DNA of 64,000 nucleotides from Dietzia sp. NCCP-2495. GTDB lineage: Bacteria; Actinomycetota; Actinomycetes; Mycobacteriales; Mycobacteriaceae. The position numbers were made by a program, and so were the translations under genes. The DNA lies in NCBI RefSeq assembly GCF_026011735.1, contig NZ_BRVN01000007.1:85669-149668 (forward strand), in the 5' to 3' direction. The notes below the pieces were generated by a model. The model did no database searches and was not told the origin of the DNA. It worked only from the letters and a program-made list of their open reading frames with translations. Below, in pieces: positions 34,690 to 42,210 of the stretch; within the stretch, counting starts at the first letter, position 1, and the number at the start of each line of letters is the position of its first letter.

Positions 34690-35106
34690 CTATCCGCCGT
34701 CCTCACGTGCGCGGATCTCGGCGCCGCGCACGTCGGCCGCGACGCGCCCGCCGATGGCCCAGTGCGCCGGATCCAACGTGACCAGCTCGCCACGGACCAG
34801 CTCGCGTTCGTAACCGAGTACGTCAACGAGCAGGTCGGTGACCCCCTCGAGCAGGGCACGCCCCTGCTCGGGCGGTCGGCCCGCGAGAACCCGCATGGTG
34901 AAGTACGGCGCAGCGTCCCCGCGGGAGGCCACCTGACGGCCGGCCACCATGACGTGCGCGGCCGGGTATTCAGCGACGAACACGCGGACGCGCTCGACGG
35001 GGCTGGACAGCACCTCGCAATACAGTGCGGTGACCCGCGACTGGAACTCCTTGAGCTGCTCGGCAGGGTACGTCCCTGCGACTAGGTGTACATGTGCAAT
35101 GGGCAT
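34690..35106 (-). CDS. Tautomerase-superfamily protein, two fused units
   Basis: 138 residues. It begins MPIAHVHLVAG with the catalytic-type Pro-1, followed by one beta-alpha-beta unit (to about residue 60). A second similar unit (FTMRVLAGRPPEQGRALLEG...VRGELVTLD) lacks an initiating proline. This fused architecture resembles cis-CaaD/MSAD-type members rather than the 62-residue 4-OT. Last gene of the minus-strand operon; its start touches the SDR stop. Possibly a second isomerase for substituted intermediates. Confidence 0.75.
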   Translation of the reverse strand: MPIAHVHLVAGTYPAEQLKEFQSRVTALYCEVLSSPVERVRVFVAEYPAAHVMVAGRQVASRGDAAPYFTMRVLAGRPPEQGRALLEGVTDLLVDVLGYERELVRGELVTLDPAHWAIGGRVAADVRGAEIRAREDGG

Positions 35107-35897
35107 CAGAATAGATTCCTTCGGACTCCGCCGTCGAGGCTGACTACGGCGCCGTGTAGCACAGACGCCTGGGGGGCGAGGAGCGTGGACACAAACCACG
35201 AGATCTCGTCAAGGGAGGGAAGGCGGCCGGTCGAGGTCCTGCTGATGTAGCGCTGCCAGATCTCCGCTTCCGGAACTCCGGTCTCGGCGGACTCGCGCCT
35301 CGCGAACTCCCGCAGACGGGGAGTCTCGACGGGACCGGGCGCGAGGGTATGGACGGTGACCCCGTCGGCGCCCTTTCGTTGGGACAGCTGCCGCATGAGA
35401 TTGATCAGTGCAGCGTTGGAGGTGCCCGGTGCGGCGTCCGCGGGGCCGGGCTCCAGTCCCAGCGACCCGGCGACGGCGACGAAGCGCGATCCCTCGACCA
35501 GTCGGTCCTCGACCGCTCGCAACAGATGCAGCGTCGCCACCGACTTGAAGCCGGCCGCCAGTGCCAGGTCCTCAGTCGGCATCACATCGAGTGATCCGCC
35601 GACGGGCAGGCCCGCCGCCATGAGGGCCAGGTCGACGCGGGTCACGCCCGCAGCGTCCAACGTGCCGCGGATGGCGGCGACGGAGGACGGGTCCCCGATG
35701 TCGGCAACGCATGGGACGACGCCCGCATGTCTGGCGCCGCCGCCGCGGCCGGCGGTATGGAGCTCAGCGGCGAGGGCGTCGAGTTGCTCGGCGTTCCGCG
35801 CGATCGCGAGGACCCGTCTGCCTTCGGTGGAAAGGCGGCGGGCTACCGAGGCGCCCATCGCCCCGGTCGCTCCCACGATCACGCAGATCCCGGTCAT
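35106..35897 (-). CDS. SDR-fold protein lacking the catalytic Tyr and Lys
   Basis: 263 residues with a short-chain dehydrogenase scaffold: nucleotide motif IVGATGAMGASVARRL, VADIGDPSSV, and the C-terminal FVSTLLAPQASVLHGAVVSLDGG. However, the NNAG motif reads MAAG. The Ser is kept (VAGS, residue 145), but the stretch where YxxxK should follow reads APGTSNAALINLM, with neither Tyr nor Lys. It therefore may bind a nucleotide without ordinary dehydrogenase chemistry. ATGA overlaps couple it to its upstream neighbour; it touches the tautomerase downstream. Confidence 0.82.
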   Translation of the reverse strand: MTGICVIVGATGAMGASVARRLSTEGRRVLAIARNAEQLDALAAELHTAGRGGGARHAGVVPCVADIGDPSSVAAIRGTLDAAGVTRVDLALMAAGLPVGGSLDVMPTEDLALAAGFKSVATLHLLRAVEDRLVEGSRFVAVAGSLGLEPGPADAAPGTSNAALINLMRQLSQRKGADGVTVHTLAPGPVETPRLREFARRESAETGVPEAEIWQRYISRTSTGRLPSLDEISWFVSTLLAPQASVLHGAVVSLDGGVRRNLF

Positions 35898-37357
35898 CGG
35901 GTCTCCGTATTCAACCGGATGGTCACCGCGCGGGGTTCGGTGAAGAAGTCGCGCGAGAACTGGCCGCCCTCGCGGCCGAGGCCACTTATGCCTTCGCCGC
36001 CGAACGGTAGGCGCAGGTCACGCTCGAAGAACGTATTGATCCAGACCGTCCCCGCCTTCCAGTTGGCGGCCATGCGGTGGGCGCGGTCGAGGTTGGTGGT
36101 GAACAGCATGCCGGCGAGCCCGTAGGGGCTGTCGTTGGCGATGCGCAGTGCCTCGTCCTCGGTGTCGAACCCGAGCACGGTCTCCACTGGGCCGAAGATT
36201 TCCTCGCGCGCCACGCGGTCCTGATTCGTGAGGCCCGTGATGATGGTCGGCGGGTAGTAGAAGCCGGCCGCGTGCGCAGCGGAGGTCAGGCGGGCGCCGC
36301 CCATGACCACCTCGCCGCCTTCCTCGCGGGCCAGATCCACGTAGCCCGACACCTTGGACAGGTGATCGTCCGTGATGAGTGGGCCGACGAACGTCTCCGG
36401 GTCCTTGGGGTCGCCGACCTTGAGCTTGGCGGTCTCGGAGACGAAGCGCTCGAGGAACTCGTCGCGGATCGAGTTCTGCACCAGTAGGCGTGTGCCCGAG
36501 AGGCAGACCTGGCCGTTGCCGGCGAAGATCGCGCGCAGGGCCTTGGGGACCGCGATGTCCAGGTCGGCATCGGCGAAGATGATGTTGGCGGACTTGCCTC
36601 CCATCTCCGCGGAGACCGGGGTGTGGTTGACCGCGGCGGACTGGAGGATCTTCACGCCTGTTGCGCTGGACCCGGTGAACGTGATGCGGTCGACGCGGGG
36701 ATCCGAGGTGAGCGGTCCCGCGACCTCGTCGCCGCCGAAGCCGTGCACGACGTTGAGTACTCCCTCCGGCATTCCGGCCTCGACCGCGAGTTCGGCGAAC
36801 CGGGCGGCGGTGAGCGGAGTCTGTGGTGCGGGTTTGAGCACCACGGTGTTGCCGAACGCCAGTGCCGGGGCGATCTTCCACGTGGCCAGCATGAGCGGGG
36901 CGTTCCACGGGCTGATCGCCGCGACCACGCCTGCCGCCGGGTAGAGGACGTAGGAGAACAGGTCCCCGTCCGGGTAGGCCTCGTTGCCCGCCATCGCCAC
37001 GTAGTCGGCGAAGAACCGTAGGTTGAGGGCCACGCGCGGGATGTCGGCGTGGCTGGTCTGCGAGATGGCCTTGCCGCCGTCCCGCGTCTCCAGCATGGCA
37101 AGCTCGTCGCGGTGTTCGTCCACCTTGTCGGCGAGCCGGTGGAGGATCGCAGCGCGCTCCTTGGGGGTCATCCGGGGCCACGGTCCTTCGTCGAATGCGC
37201 GGCGGGCGGCTGCGATCGCCGCCTCCCCGTCAACCGCGCCGCCGCGGGCGACCTCCGCCAGCAGGCTGCCGTCGTGGGGGTCGCGGGTCTCAAAGGTTCG
37301 TCCGTCGGCGGAGTCGGTCCACCGGCCGCCGATGAAGTGCTTGATGGTGGTGGTCAT
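35894..37357 (-). CDS. 2-hydroxymuconic semialdehyde dehydrogenase
   Basis: Oxidises the ring-cleavage product to 2-hydroxymuconate with NAD (DmpC/XylG role). 487 residues, an ALDH with SPWNAPLMLATWKIAPALAFGN, FTGSSATG, catalytic Glu in AEMGGKSAN and Cys in GNGQVCLSGTR. The C-terminal PFGGEGISGLGREGG is typical of the HMSD/betaine group. The ATG (MTTTIKHFIGGRW) is chosen by homology; the upstream open frame is unrelated. It lies 31 bases after the aldolase gene. Confidence 0.9.
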   Translation of the reverse strand: MTTTIKHFIGGRWTDSADGRTFETRDPHDGSLLAEVARGGAVDGEAAIAAARRAFDEGPWPRMTPKERAAILHRLADKVDEHRDELAMLETRDGGKAISQTSHADIPRVALNLRFFADYVAMAGNEAYPDGDLFSYVLYPAAGVVAAISPWNAPLMLATWKIAPALAFGNTVVLKPAPQTPLTAARFAELAVEAGMPEGVLNVVHGFGGDEVAGPLTSDPRVDRITFTGSSATGVKILQSAAVNHTPVSAEMGGKSANIIFADADLDIAVPKALRAIFAGNGQVCLSGTRLLVQNSIRDEFLERFVSETAKLKVGDPKDPETFVGPLITDDHLSKVSGYVDLAREEGGEVVMGGARLTSAAHAAGFYYPPTIITGLTNQDRVAREEIFGPVETVLGFDTEDEALRIANDSPYGLAGMLFTTNLDRAHRMAANWKAGTVWINTFFERDLRLPFGGEGISGLGREGGQFSRDFFTEPRAVTIRLNTETR

Positions 37358-37388
37358 GTCGTGCCTCTCGGTGTGCGTACTCGGTGAC

Positions 37389-38438
37389 TCAGTGTGCGTG
37401 GACGGTCGCCGCGCGGGTCGGGTCGGTGTACGAGCGGCCGGCGAGCTGCGAGGCCACATCGATGATCATGTCCTCCTGTCCGCCGATGACGCCGCGTCGA
37501 CCGAGCTCCATGAGGATGTCGCGGGTGGGGACGCCGAACTTCTTGGCCGCGCGCTTGGTCGGGTGGAAGAAGGTGGAGTACACGCCCGCGTACCCCAGGA
37601 CCAGCGCGGTCTCGTCGATGATCTGTGGCTCCTTCATCAGTGGGGCCAGGACCTGCTCTGCGGTGTCGATGAGGGGGAACAGGTCCACGTTCGTCTCCCA
37701 GCCGGCACGCTCGAAGGCCGCGGCGAGGACCTCGGTCTGCGCGTTGCCGGCACTGGCACCGAGGCCCCGCAGAGAGCCGTCGATGAAGGTGGCACCGCAC
37801 TCGGCGGCGGTGAGCGCGTTGGCGATACCCACTCCGAGATTGTTGTGGGCGTGGAAGCCGACATCCGCCGAGATCCGGTCGCGAAGGGCCGTGACCCGCT
37901 CGCCGGCTTGGCGGGGGACCATCGCGCCGGCGGAGTCGACCACGTACACCACGTCGGCACCGTACGAGTCGAGCAGCGCGGCCTGCGCGGCGAGGTCAGC
38001 GGGCTCGAGCTTGTGGCTCATCATGAGGAAGCACATGACCCGGAGGCCCTGTGCCTTGGCCCACTCGACGGGCTGCTGAGCGCAGTCGGCCTCGGTGCAG
38101 TGCACGGCCACGCGGACGGTGGAGATACCAGCGGAGATCGCGTCGCGGAGATTACCGACCGTGGCGATGCCGGGGACATAGAGCACCGCGATGTCGGCGT
38201 TCTCCACGGCTTCCACCGCGGCGCGGACGTAATCGGGGTCGGTTTCGGCGGCGGGTCCGTACTGGATCGACGAGGCGCCGATGCCGATTCCGTGCGCGAC
38301 CTCGATGGTCGTGACCCCGGCCCGGTCCAGACCGCGTGCGATGTCCGCGACATTCTGGGCGGTGAACTGGTGGGACACGCTGGACATGCCGTCCCGGAGG
38401 GTGGTGTCGACGAGCGTGATGCTCTTTTCTGAGCTCAC
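37389..38438 (-). CDS. 4-hydroxy-2-oxovalerate aldolase
   Basis: Cleaves 4-hydroxy-2-oxovalerate to pyruvate and acetaldehyde (DmpG/MhpE/HsaF role). 349 residues. The metal-dependent HMGL-like barrel shows [27 protein letters not shown], and the metal-binding HAHNNLGVG. The C-terminal DmpG communication domain includes [20 protein letters not shown] overlaps the dehydrogenase stop by four bases. It forms a channelling complex with the next protein. Confidence 0.94.
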   Translation of the reverse strand: MSSEKSITLVDTTLRDGMSSVSHQFTAQNVADIARGLDRAGVTTIEVAHGIGIGASSIQYGPAAETDPDYVRAAVEAVENADIAVLYVPGIATVGNLRDAISAGISTVRVAVHCTEADCAQQPVEWAKAQGLRVMCFLMMSHKLEPADLAAQAALLDSYGADVVYVVDSAGAMVPRQAGERVTALRDRISADVGFHAHNNLGVGIANALTAAECGATFIDGSLRGLGASAGNAQTEVLAAAFERAGWETNVDLFPLIDTAEQVLAPLMKEPQIIDETALVLGYAGVYSTFFHPTKRAAKKFGVPTRDILMELGRRGVIGGQEDMIIDVASQLAGRSYTDPTRAATVHAH

Positions 38439-39313
38439 TGTGCGGTTCCCTTCACGAGGTTGCGGTCCGCGATGACCTCGGCGACGTGCGCCGCGGCCGC
38501 GGTGATGATGTCGAGATTGCCCGCGTAGGTGGGGAGGTAGTCCCCGGCGCCCACCACCTCCACCATTACTGTGACCAGGTCGCCGTCGACGTCGACCAGA
38601 TGGAGCCCGTAGCCGGGGACGTACTTCTGCACCTCGGCGACCCGCTCGACCACGGCCCGCTCGATCGCCGCGGCGTCGGCGTCACGCACTCGTGCGTAGA
38701 TGGTGTCGCGCATGTTCATGGGCGGCTCGGCCGGATTGATGATCGAGATGCACTTGGCGCGGTCCGCACCCGCGACCTGCGCCAGGGCGACGCCGGTCTT
38801 CTCGGTGAACTCGCTGAGGTTCTGACGGGTGCCGGGCCCGGCGCTCTTCGAGGAGATCGCGGCCACGATCTCGCCGTACGAGGCGTCGGCGACCGTATTG
38901 ATTGCGTGCAGGATCGGGATGGTCGCCTGTCCGGCGCAGCTGACCATGTTGAGGTTCGGAGCGTCGAGGTGAGCGTCGAGGTTCACCGATGGCACCACGT
39001 AAGGGCCGACCGAGGCCGGTGTCAGGTCGATCGCGACGACCCCGGCCTCGGCGTAGCGGGGGGCAGTGGCGGCGTGGATCTTCGCGGACGTGGCCTCAAA
39101 CACGAGGTCTGGGCGTACATCCTGCTCGAACAGCCAATCGGCGCCGCCGGCCGACGCCTCGAGGCCCTCGGCGCGGGCGCGCTCCAATCCCTCGCTCGCG
39201 GGGTCGATACCGATCATCGCGACCGGCTGGACGGTGTCGGATCGCAACAGCTTGTACATGAGGTCGGTGCCGATGTTGCCGGACCCGACGATCGCTGCTG
39301 TCAGACGGCTCAT
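38435..39313 (-). CDS. Acetaldehyde dehydrogenase (acylating)
   Basis: Converts acetaldehyde, NAD and CoA to acetyl-CoA (DmpF/MhpF/HsaG role). 292 residues: [17 protein letters not shown] nucleotide motif, catalytic Cys in [14 protein letters not shown], and [14 protein letters not shown]. First gene of the five-gene minus-strand operon. It is divergent from the dioxygenase, with 227 bases of inverted-repeat-rich DNA between. Confidence 0.94.
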   Translation of the reverse strand: MSRLTAAIVGSGNIGTDLMYKLLRSDTVQPVAMIGIDPASEGLERARAEGLEASAGGADWLFEQDVRPDLVFEATSAKIHAATAPRYAEAGVVAIDLTPASVGPYVVPSVNLDAHLDAPNLNMVSCAGQATIPILHAINTVADASYGEIVAAISSKSAGPGTRQNLSEFTEKTGVALAQVAGADRAKCISIINPAEPPMNMRDTIYARVRDADAAAIERAVVERVAEVQKYVPGYGLHLVDVDGDLVTVMVEVVGAGDYLPTYAGNLDIITAAAAHVAEVIADRNLVKGTAQ

Positions 39314-39374
39314 GTCTGTCTCCTCATGGCAGTGAATGTGGTGTAGGCCACGACGATATGGACGGAAGCGGCGA

Positions 39375-39442
39375 AATCCGGCTGGAGTTCGGCTTTGCCG
39401 AATTAGCCGGATTCAGGACGGATCAGCTATTCCTGCTATCCG
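39375..39442. promoter_or_regulatory. Nested inverted repeats in the divergent promoter region
   Basis: AATCCGGCT (39375) pairs with AGCCGGATT (39405-39413), and inside it TTCGGC pairs with GCCGAA. Overlapping on the right are CAGGA/TCCTG and CGGAT/ATCCG pairs (39414-39442). The cluster lies between the divergent dioxygenase and acetaldehyde dehydrogenase genes. It is a good candidate site for the IclR or AraC-type protein. Confidence 0.6.
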
Positions 39443-39540
39443 AATGTGATGGGCGCCACTATTGAGGCCGACCCACACTTGTGGCATCCATCACTCACGG
39501 GTCGTCCGCCGGGGCGCCCCCCACTCGAGAGGAAGAACAC

Positions 39541-40596
39541 ATGAGTGACATCACGGAGGCCACGCTGCGACACGAGATCGCGCACCTCGCACGTGTGGAA
39601 TTGCTCAGCCCCAAGCCGCAGGAGACGGAGGATTTCTTCACCAAGCTCCTCGGCATGTACGTCACCAAACGGGAAGGGCAATCCACCTACCTGCGGGGTT
39701 ACGAGGACCCGTACCAGTGGAGCCTCAAGATCACCGAGTCCGCCGAGCCGGGACTGGGACACATGGGCCTACGCACCACATCGCCCGAGGCCCTCGACCG
39801 TCGGCTGGATTCTCTCCGCGCCGACGGCAACGAGTGCAACTGGATTCCTGACGGCGAGGAGCTCGGGTACGGCAAGACTTTCGCCTTCAAGTCGGCGGAC
39901 GGCCACAACATCCACATCATGTGGGAGGCGGACAACTACGTGGCGCCACCGGAGCTGAGCAGCAAGATCGTCACCCGCAAGTCGCGTAAGCCGCTGCAGG
40001 GCATGCCGGTCAAGCGCCTGGACCACCTGAATCTCATGGCCTCCGACGTGGGCGGCGTCCGCGACACCTTTGAGCGCAACCTCGGTTTCCGCACCACCGA
40101 GAGCGTGCTCGATGGTGACACTCAGATCGGCGCGTGGATGAGCTCTAACATCCTCGGTCACGAAGTTGCCTGCATGCGGGACATGACCGGTGGGAAGGGG
40201 CGTCTGCACCACATCGCATTCTTCTACGGCAATGCCCAGCACAACATCGATGCCGCGGAGATGTTCCGTGAGTACGACATCGAGATCGAAGCCGGCCCCG
40301 ACACCCACGGCATCACCCAGGGGCAGTTCCTGTACGTCTTCGAGCCCGGCGGAAACCGAATCGAACTCTTCGGTGAGCCCGGTTTCCTCCATCTCCAGCC
40401 GGACCTGGAGACCCAGATCTGGCAGCTGTCGGATATAGACACGGGCCTCGCGATCGGTGGAGCGAAGCTGCCGTGGGAGACCTACTTCACCTACGGCACC
40501 CCGAGCCCGCTGCCGCTGGCGGAGCATCGCGAGAAGTTCGCGGACTTCGGCCCGGGTGCCGCACCTGCGGAGGAGCCTGTCTCCGTATCGAGCTGA
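39541..40596 (+). CDS. Catechol 2,3-dioxygenase (extradiol, type I)
   Basis: Opens catechol next to the hydroxyls to give 2-hydroxymuconic semialdehyde. 351 residues in two vicinal-oxygen-chelate domains. Fe(II) ligands are visible: His in KRLDHLNLMA, His in RLHHIAFF and Glu in GGNRIELFGEPG. ATG follows GAGAGGAAGAACAC. It is the entry enzyme to the meta pathway and would take the catechol released by GcoAB. An orphan AraC-type DNA-binding protein is encoded 84 bases downstream. Confidence 0.93.
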   Translation: MSDITEATLRHEIAHLARVELLSPKPQETEDFFTKLLGMYVTKREGQSTYLRGYEDPYQWSLKITESAEPGLGHMGLRTTSPEALDRRLDSLRADGNECNWIPDGEELGYGKTFAFKSADGHNIHIMWEADNYVAPPELSSKIVTRKSRKPLQGMPVKRLDHLNLMASDVGGVRDTFERNLGFRTTESVLDGDTQIGAWMSSNILGHEVACMRDMTGGKGRLHHIAFFYGNAQHNIDAAEMFREYDIEIEAGPDTHGITQGQFLYVFEPGGNRIELFGEPGFLHLQPDLETQIWQLSDIDTGLAIGGAKLPWETYFTYGTPSPLPLAEHREKFADFGPGAAPAEEPVSVSS

Positions 40597-40680
40597 GGAC
40601 GGAGAGCCCGGCCTGACTCTCGCGGCAGAGTGTCAGGCCGGGCTGCGAGTCCGACTGATCGGAACGAAGGGGGACCGCTC

Positions 40681-41034
40681 GTGCCGTCACTGTGTGTGGA
40701 GGCGCCGGACTATCACGGGATGGACAGGCAACGGCTCCAGGGTTACCTCCGGGATCATCTCGCCGACCCGACTCTGTCCGTTGCGTCCGCCTCGGCCGCG
40801 ATGTTCATGTCCGTCAGGTACGTACAGAAGCTGTTCGCCCAGGTCGGCTCCACCCCGAGGACCTGGCTGATGGACCAACGGATGTCGGAAGCCAAGCGGC
40901 TCCTCTCTGTGACGGACCTGCCGATCGCCGAGGTCGCCGTGAGAGTCGGCTACCGGGAAGTGTCGCAGTTCAGTCGTGGGTTCAAGGGCAGAACCGGACT
41001 GAGCCCGAGCGCCTATCGGTTGTCGCAGACCTGA
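40681..41034 (+). CDS. Orphan AraC-type DNA-binding domain
   Basis: 117 residues consisting only of the double helix-turn-helix of AraC proteins: LSVASASAAMFMSVRYVQKLFAQVG and IAEVAVRVGYREVSQFSRGF, ending GLSPSAYRLSQT. No effector domain precedes it. GTG start with GAAGGGGGAC at good spacing. It resembles the C-terminal domain of the gcoR product (SVRYVxKLF, VGYRxVSxFSRxF shared). It may be a truncated paralogue or a small constitutive activator. Confidence 0.8.
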   Translation: MPSLCVEAPDYHGMDRQRLQGYLRDHLADPTLSVASASAAMFMSVRYVQKLFAQVGSTPRTWLMDQRMSEAKRLLSVTDLPIAEVAVRVGYREVSQFSRGFKGRTGLSPSAYRLSQT

Positions 41035-41074
41035 CCGCCCACCCCACCCCGCCCGTCCCTCCAGGGAGTCGCAC

Positions 41075-41119
41075 GACGTACCCCACGACAGTTGCATGAC
41101 GTACCCCACGACAGCTGCA
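41075..41119. repeat. 23-bp tandem duplication
   Basis: GACGTACCCCACGACAGTTG... at 41075 is repeated at 41098 with one change (GTTGCA versus GCTGCA). It lies directly before a large hairpin, in the gap between the AraC-type gene and gatD. Function is unknown. Confidence 0.75.
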
Positions 41120-41210
41120 AGACATCGCCCTCCGGCTGCCCGACAGAATGCGCGAGAAATCGGCCCCGCAGCGCACCTGAGGTCAGGCAGCTGCGGGGCG
41201 ATGTCTTGCA
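41116..41210. terminator. Large hairpin between converging genes
   Basis: A perfect 15-bp inverted repeat, TGCAAGACATCGCCC (41116-41130) with GGGCGATGTCTTGCA (41196-41210). GGCTGCC/GGCAGC pairing occurs inside. The spacer is 65 bases, long for an intrinsic terminator. It ends 22 bases before the gatD stop and marks the junction of island and backbone. Confidence 0.6.
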
Positions 41211-41232
41211 ACCGGCGAGGGGAGCGGCGGGG

Positions 41233-42210
41233 TCAGCGGCCAGCGGCGGCGATCCGCTCCCGTCGCAGCTGCTCCACCGCCGGAACGTCCACCGGGGGCA
41301 GCGACTCCACGCCCAGCGCTCGGCAGAGGAGCAGGTCGGCGAGCTCAGGATTGCGCGCCAGCACCGGACCGTGCATATAGGTGGCGATGATCGAGCTCTG
41401 GACCACGCCCTCGACTCGCCCGCCGGAGGTGGCGCCGGCACCGGAGGCATTGGCGGCCCCGGAGGTGGCGCCGGCACCGGACGTAGCGCCAGCCCCGGCA
41501 GGCGCGGGAGCGGATGCCGGGGAGGCCACGGCGTCGGAGTCCGCGGGGACGCCGTTGCCGGTGCCGGCCAGGACGCGGCCCAGCGGCGAGGCGTCCGGGC
41601 CGAGGACGGTGGCGCCCATGTGGTTCTCGAAGCCGGTCAACTGCTGGGTGAGCCCGTCGAGCTTCGGCTGCACCACCAACTCGCCGATAGACCTGGCGGT
41701 CTGCGGCGACGTGGTGATGTCGAGGAGCCCCAAGCCTGGCGCGCGGGAACCGTCGGAGACGACGAACCACTCACCGAACACCTGCATGCCGGCGCAGATC
41801 GCGAGCACCGGGACACCCCGGGCGGCGGCGCGCTGCAGGCCCGGCGATCCGGCCAGGTGCCGGGACGCCAGTTTCTGCGCCGCGTCCTCGCCGCCGCCGA
41901 CTGCGTAGATGTCGCACGAGTCGGGGACTTCGTCGTCGAGGGTGATCCGCACGATCTCGGCGTCGTGGCCACGCCACCTCAGGCGCTGCCGGAGGATGAG
42001 CGAGTTGCCGTCGTCCCCGTAGGTTCCCATGACGTCCGGGAGCACCAGGCCGATCCGGACCGTCGACTCGGTGGGGCGCGCCGAGGTGGGGGAGACGGTG
42101 TCGAGCGGCGAGGCCGCCGCACCTGCGCCTGCGGAGCCCGAAGGCGCCGCAGGCGAGGACGCCGCGCCTGCGCCCGCGCTACCCGAGGCTGCCGAATCCT
42201 GTGTGGTCAT
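41233..42210 (-). CDS. gatD: Lipid II glutamine amidotransferase GatD
   Basis: Supplies ammonia for amidating the D-Glu of lipid II, with MurT. It is a class I glutamine amidotransferase of the CobQ/CobB type: VLPDVMGTYGDDGNSLIL, YAVGGGEDAAQ, nucleophile Cys in LAICAGMQVFGEWF and catalytic His in ATYMHGPVL. An Ala/Ser-rich N-terminal leader of about 45 residues and a 45-residue Gly/Ala/Ser/Thr repeat (GATSGAGATSGAAN...) just before the His strand are unusual. 325 residues against about 240 usual. The start overlaps the murT stop. Confidence 0.92.
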   Translation of the reverse strand: MTTQDSAASGSAGAGAASSPAAPSGSAGAGAAASPLDTVSPTSARPTESTVRIGLVLPDVMGTYGDDGNSLILRQRLRWRGHDAEIVRITLDDEVPDSCDIYAVGGGEDAAQKLASRHLAGSPGLQRAAARGVPVLAICAGMQVFGEWFVVSDGSRAPGLGLLDITTSPQTARSIGELVVQPKLDGLTQQLTGFENHMGATVLGPDASPLGRVLAGTGNGVPADSDAVASPASAPAPAGAGATSGAGATSGAANASGAGATSGGRVEGVVQSSIIATYMHGPVLARNPELADLLLCRALGVESLPPVDVPAVEQLRRERIAAAGR

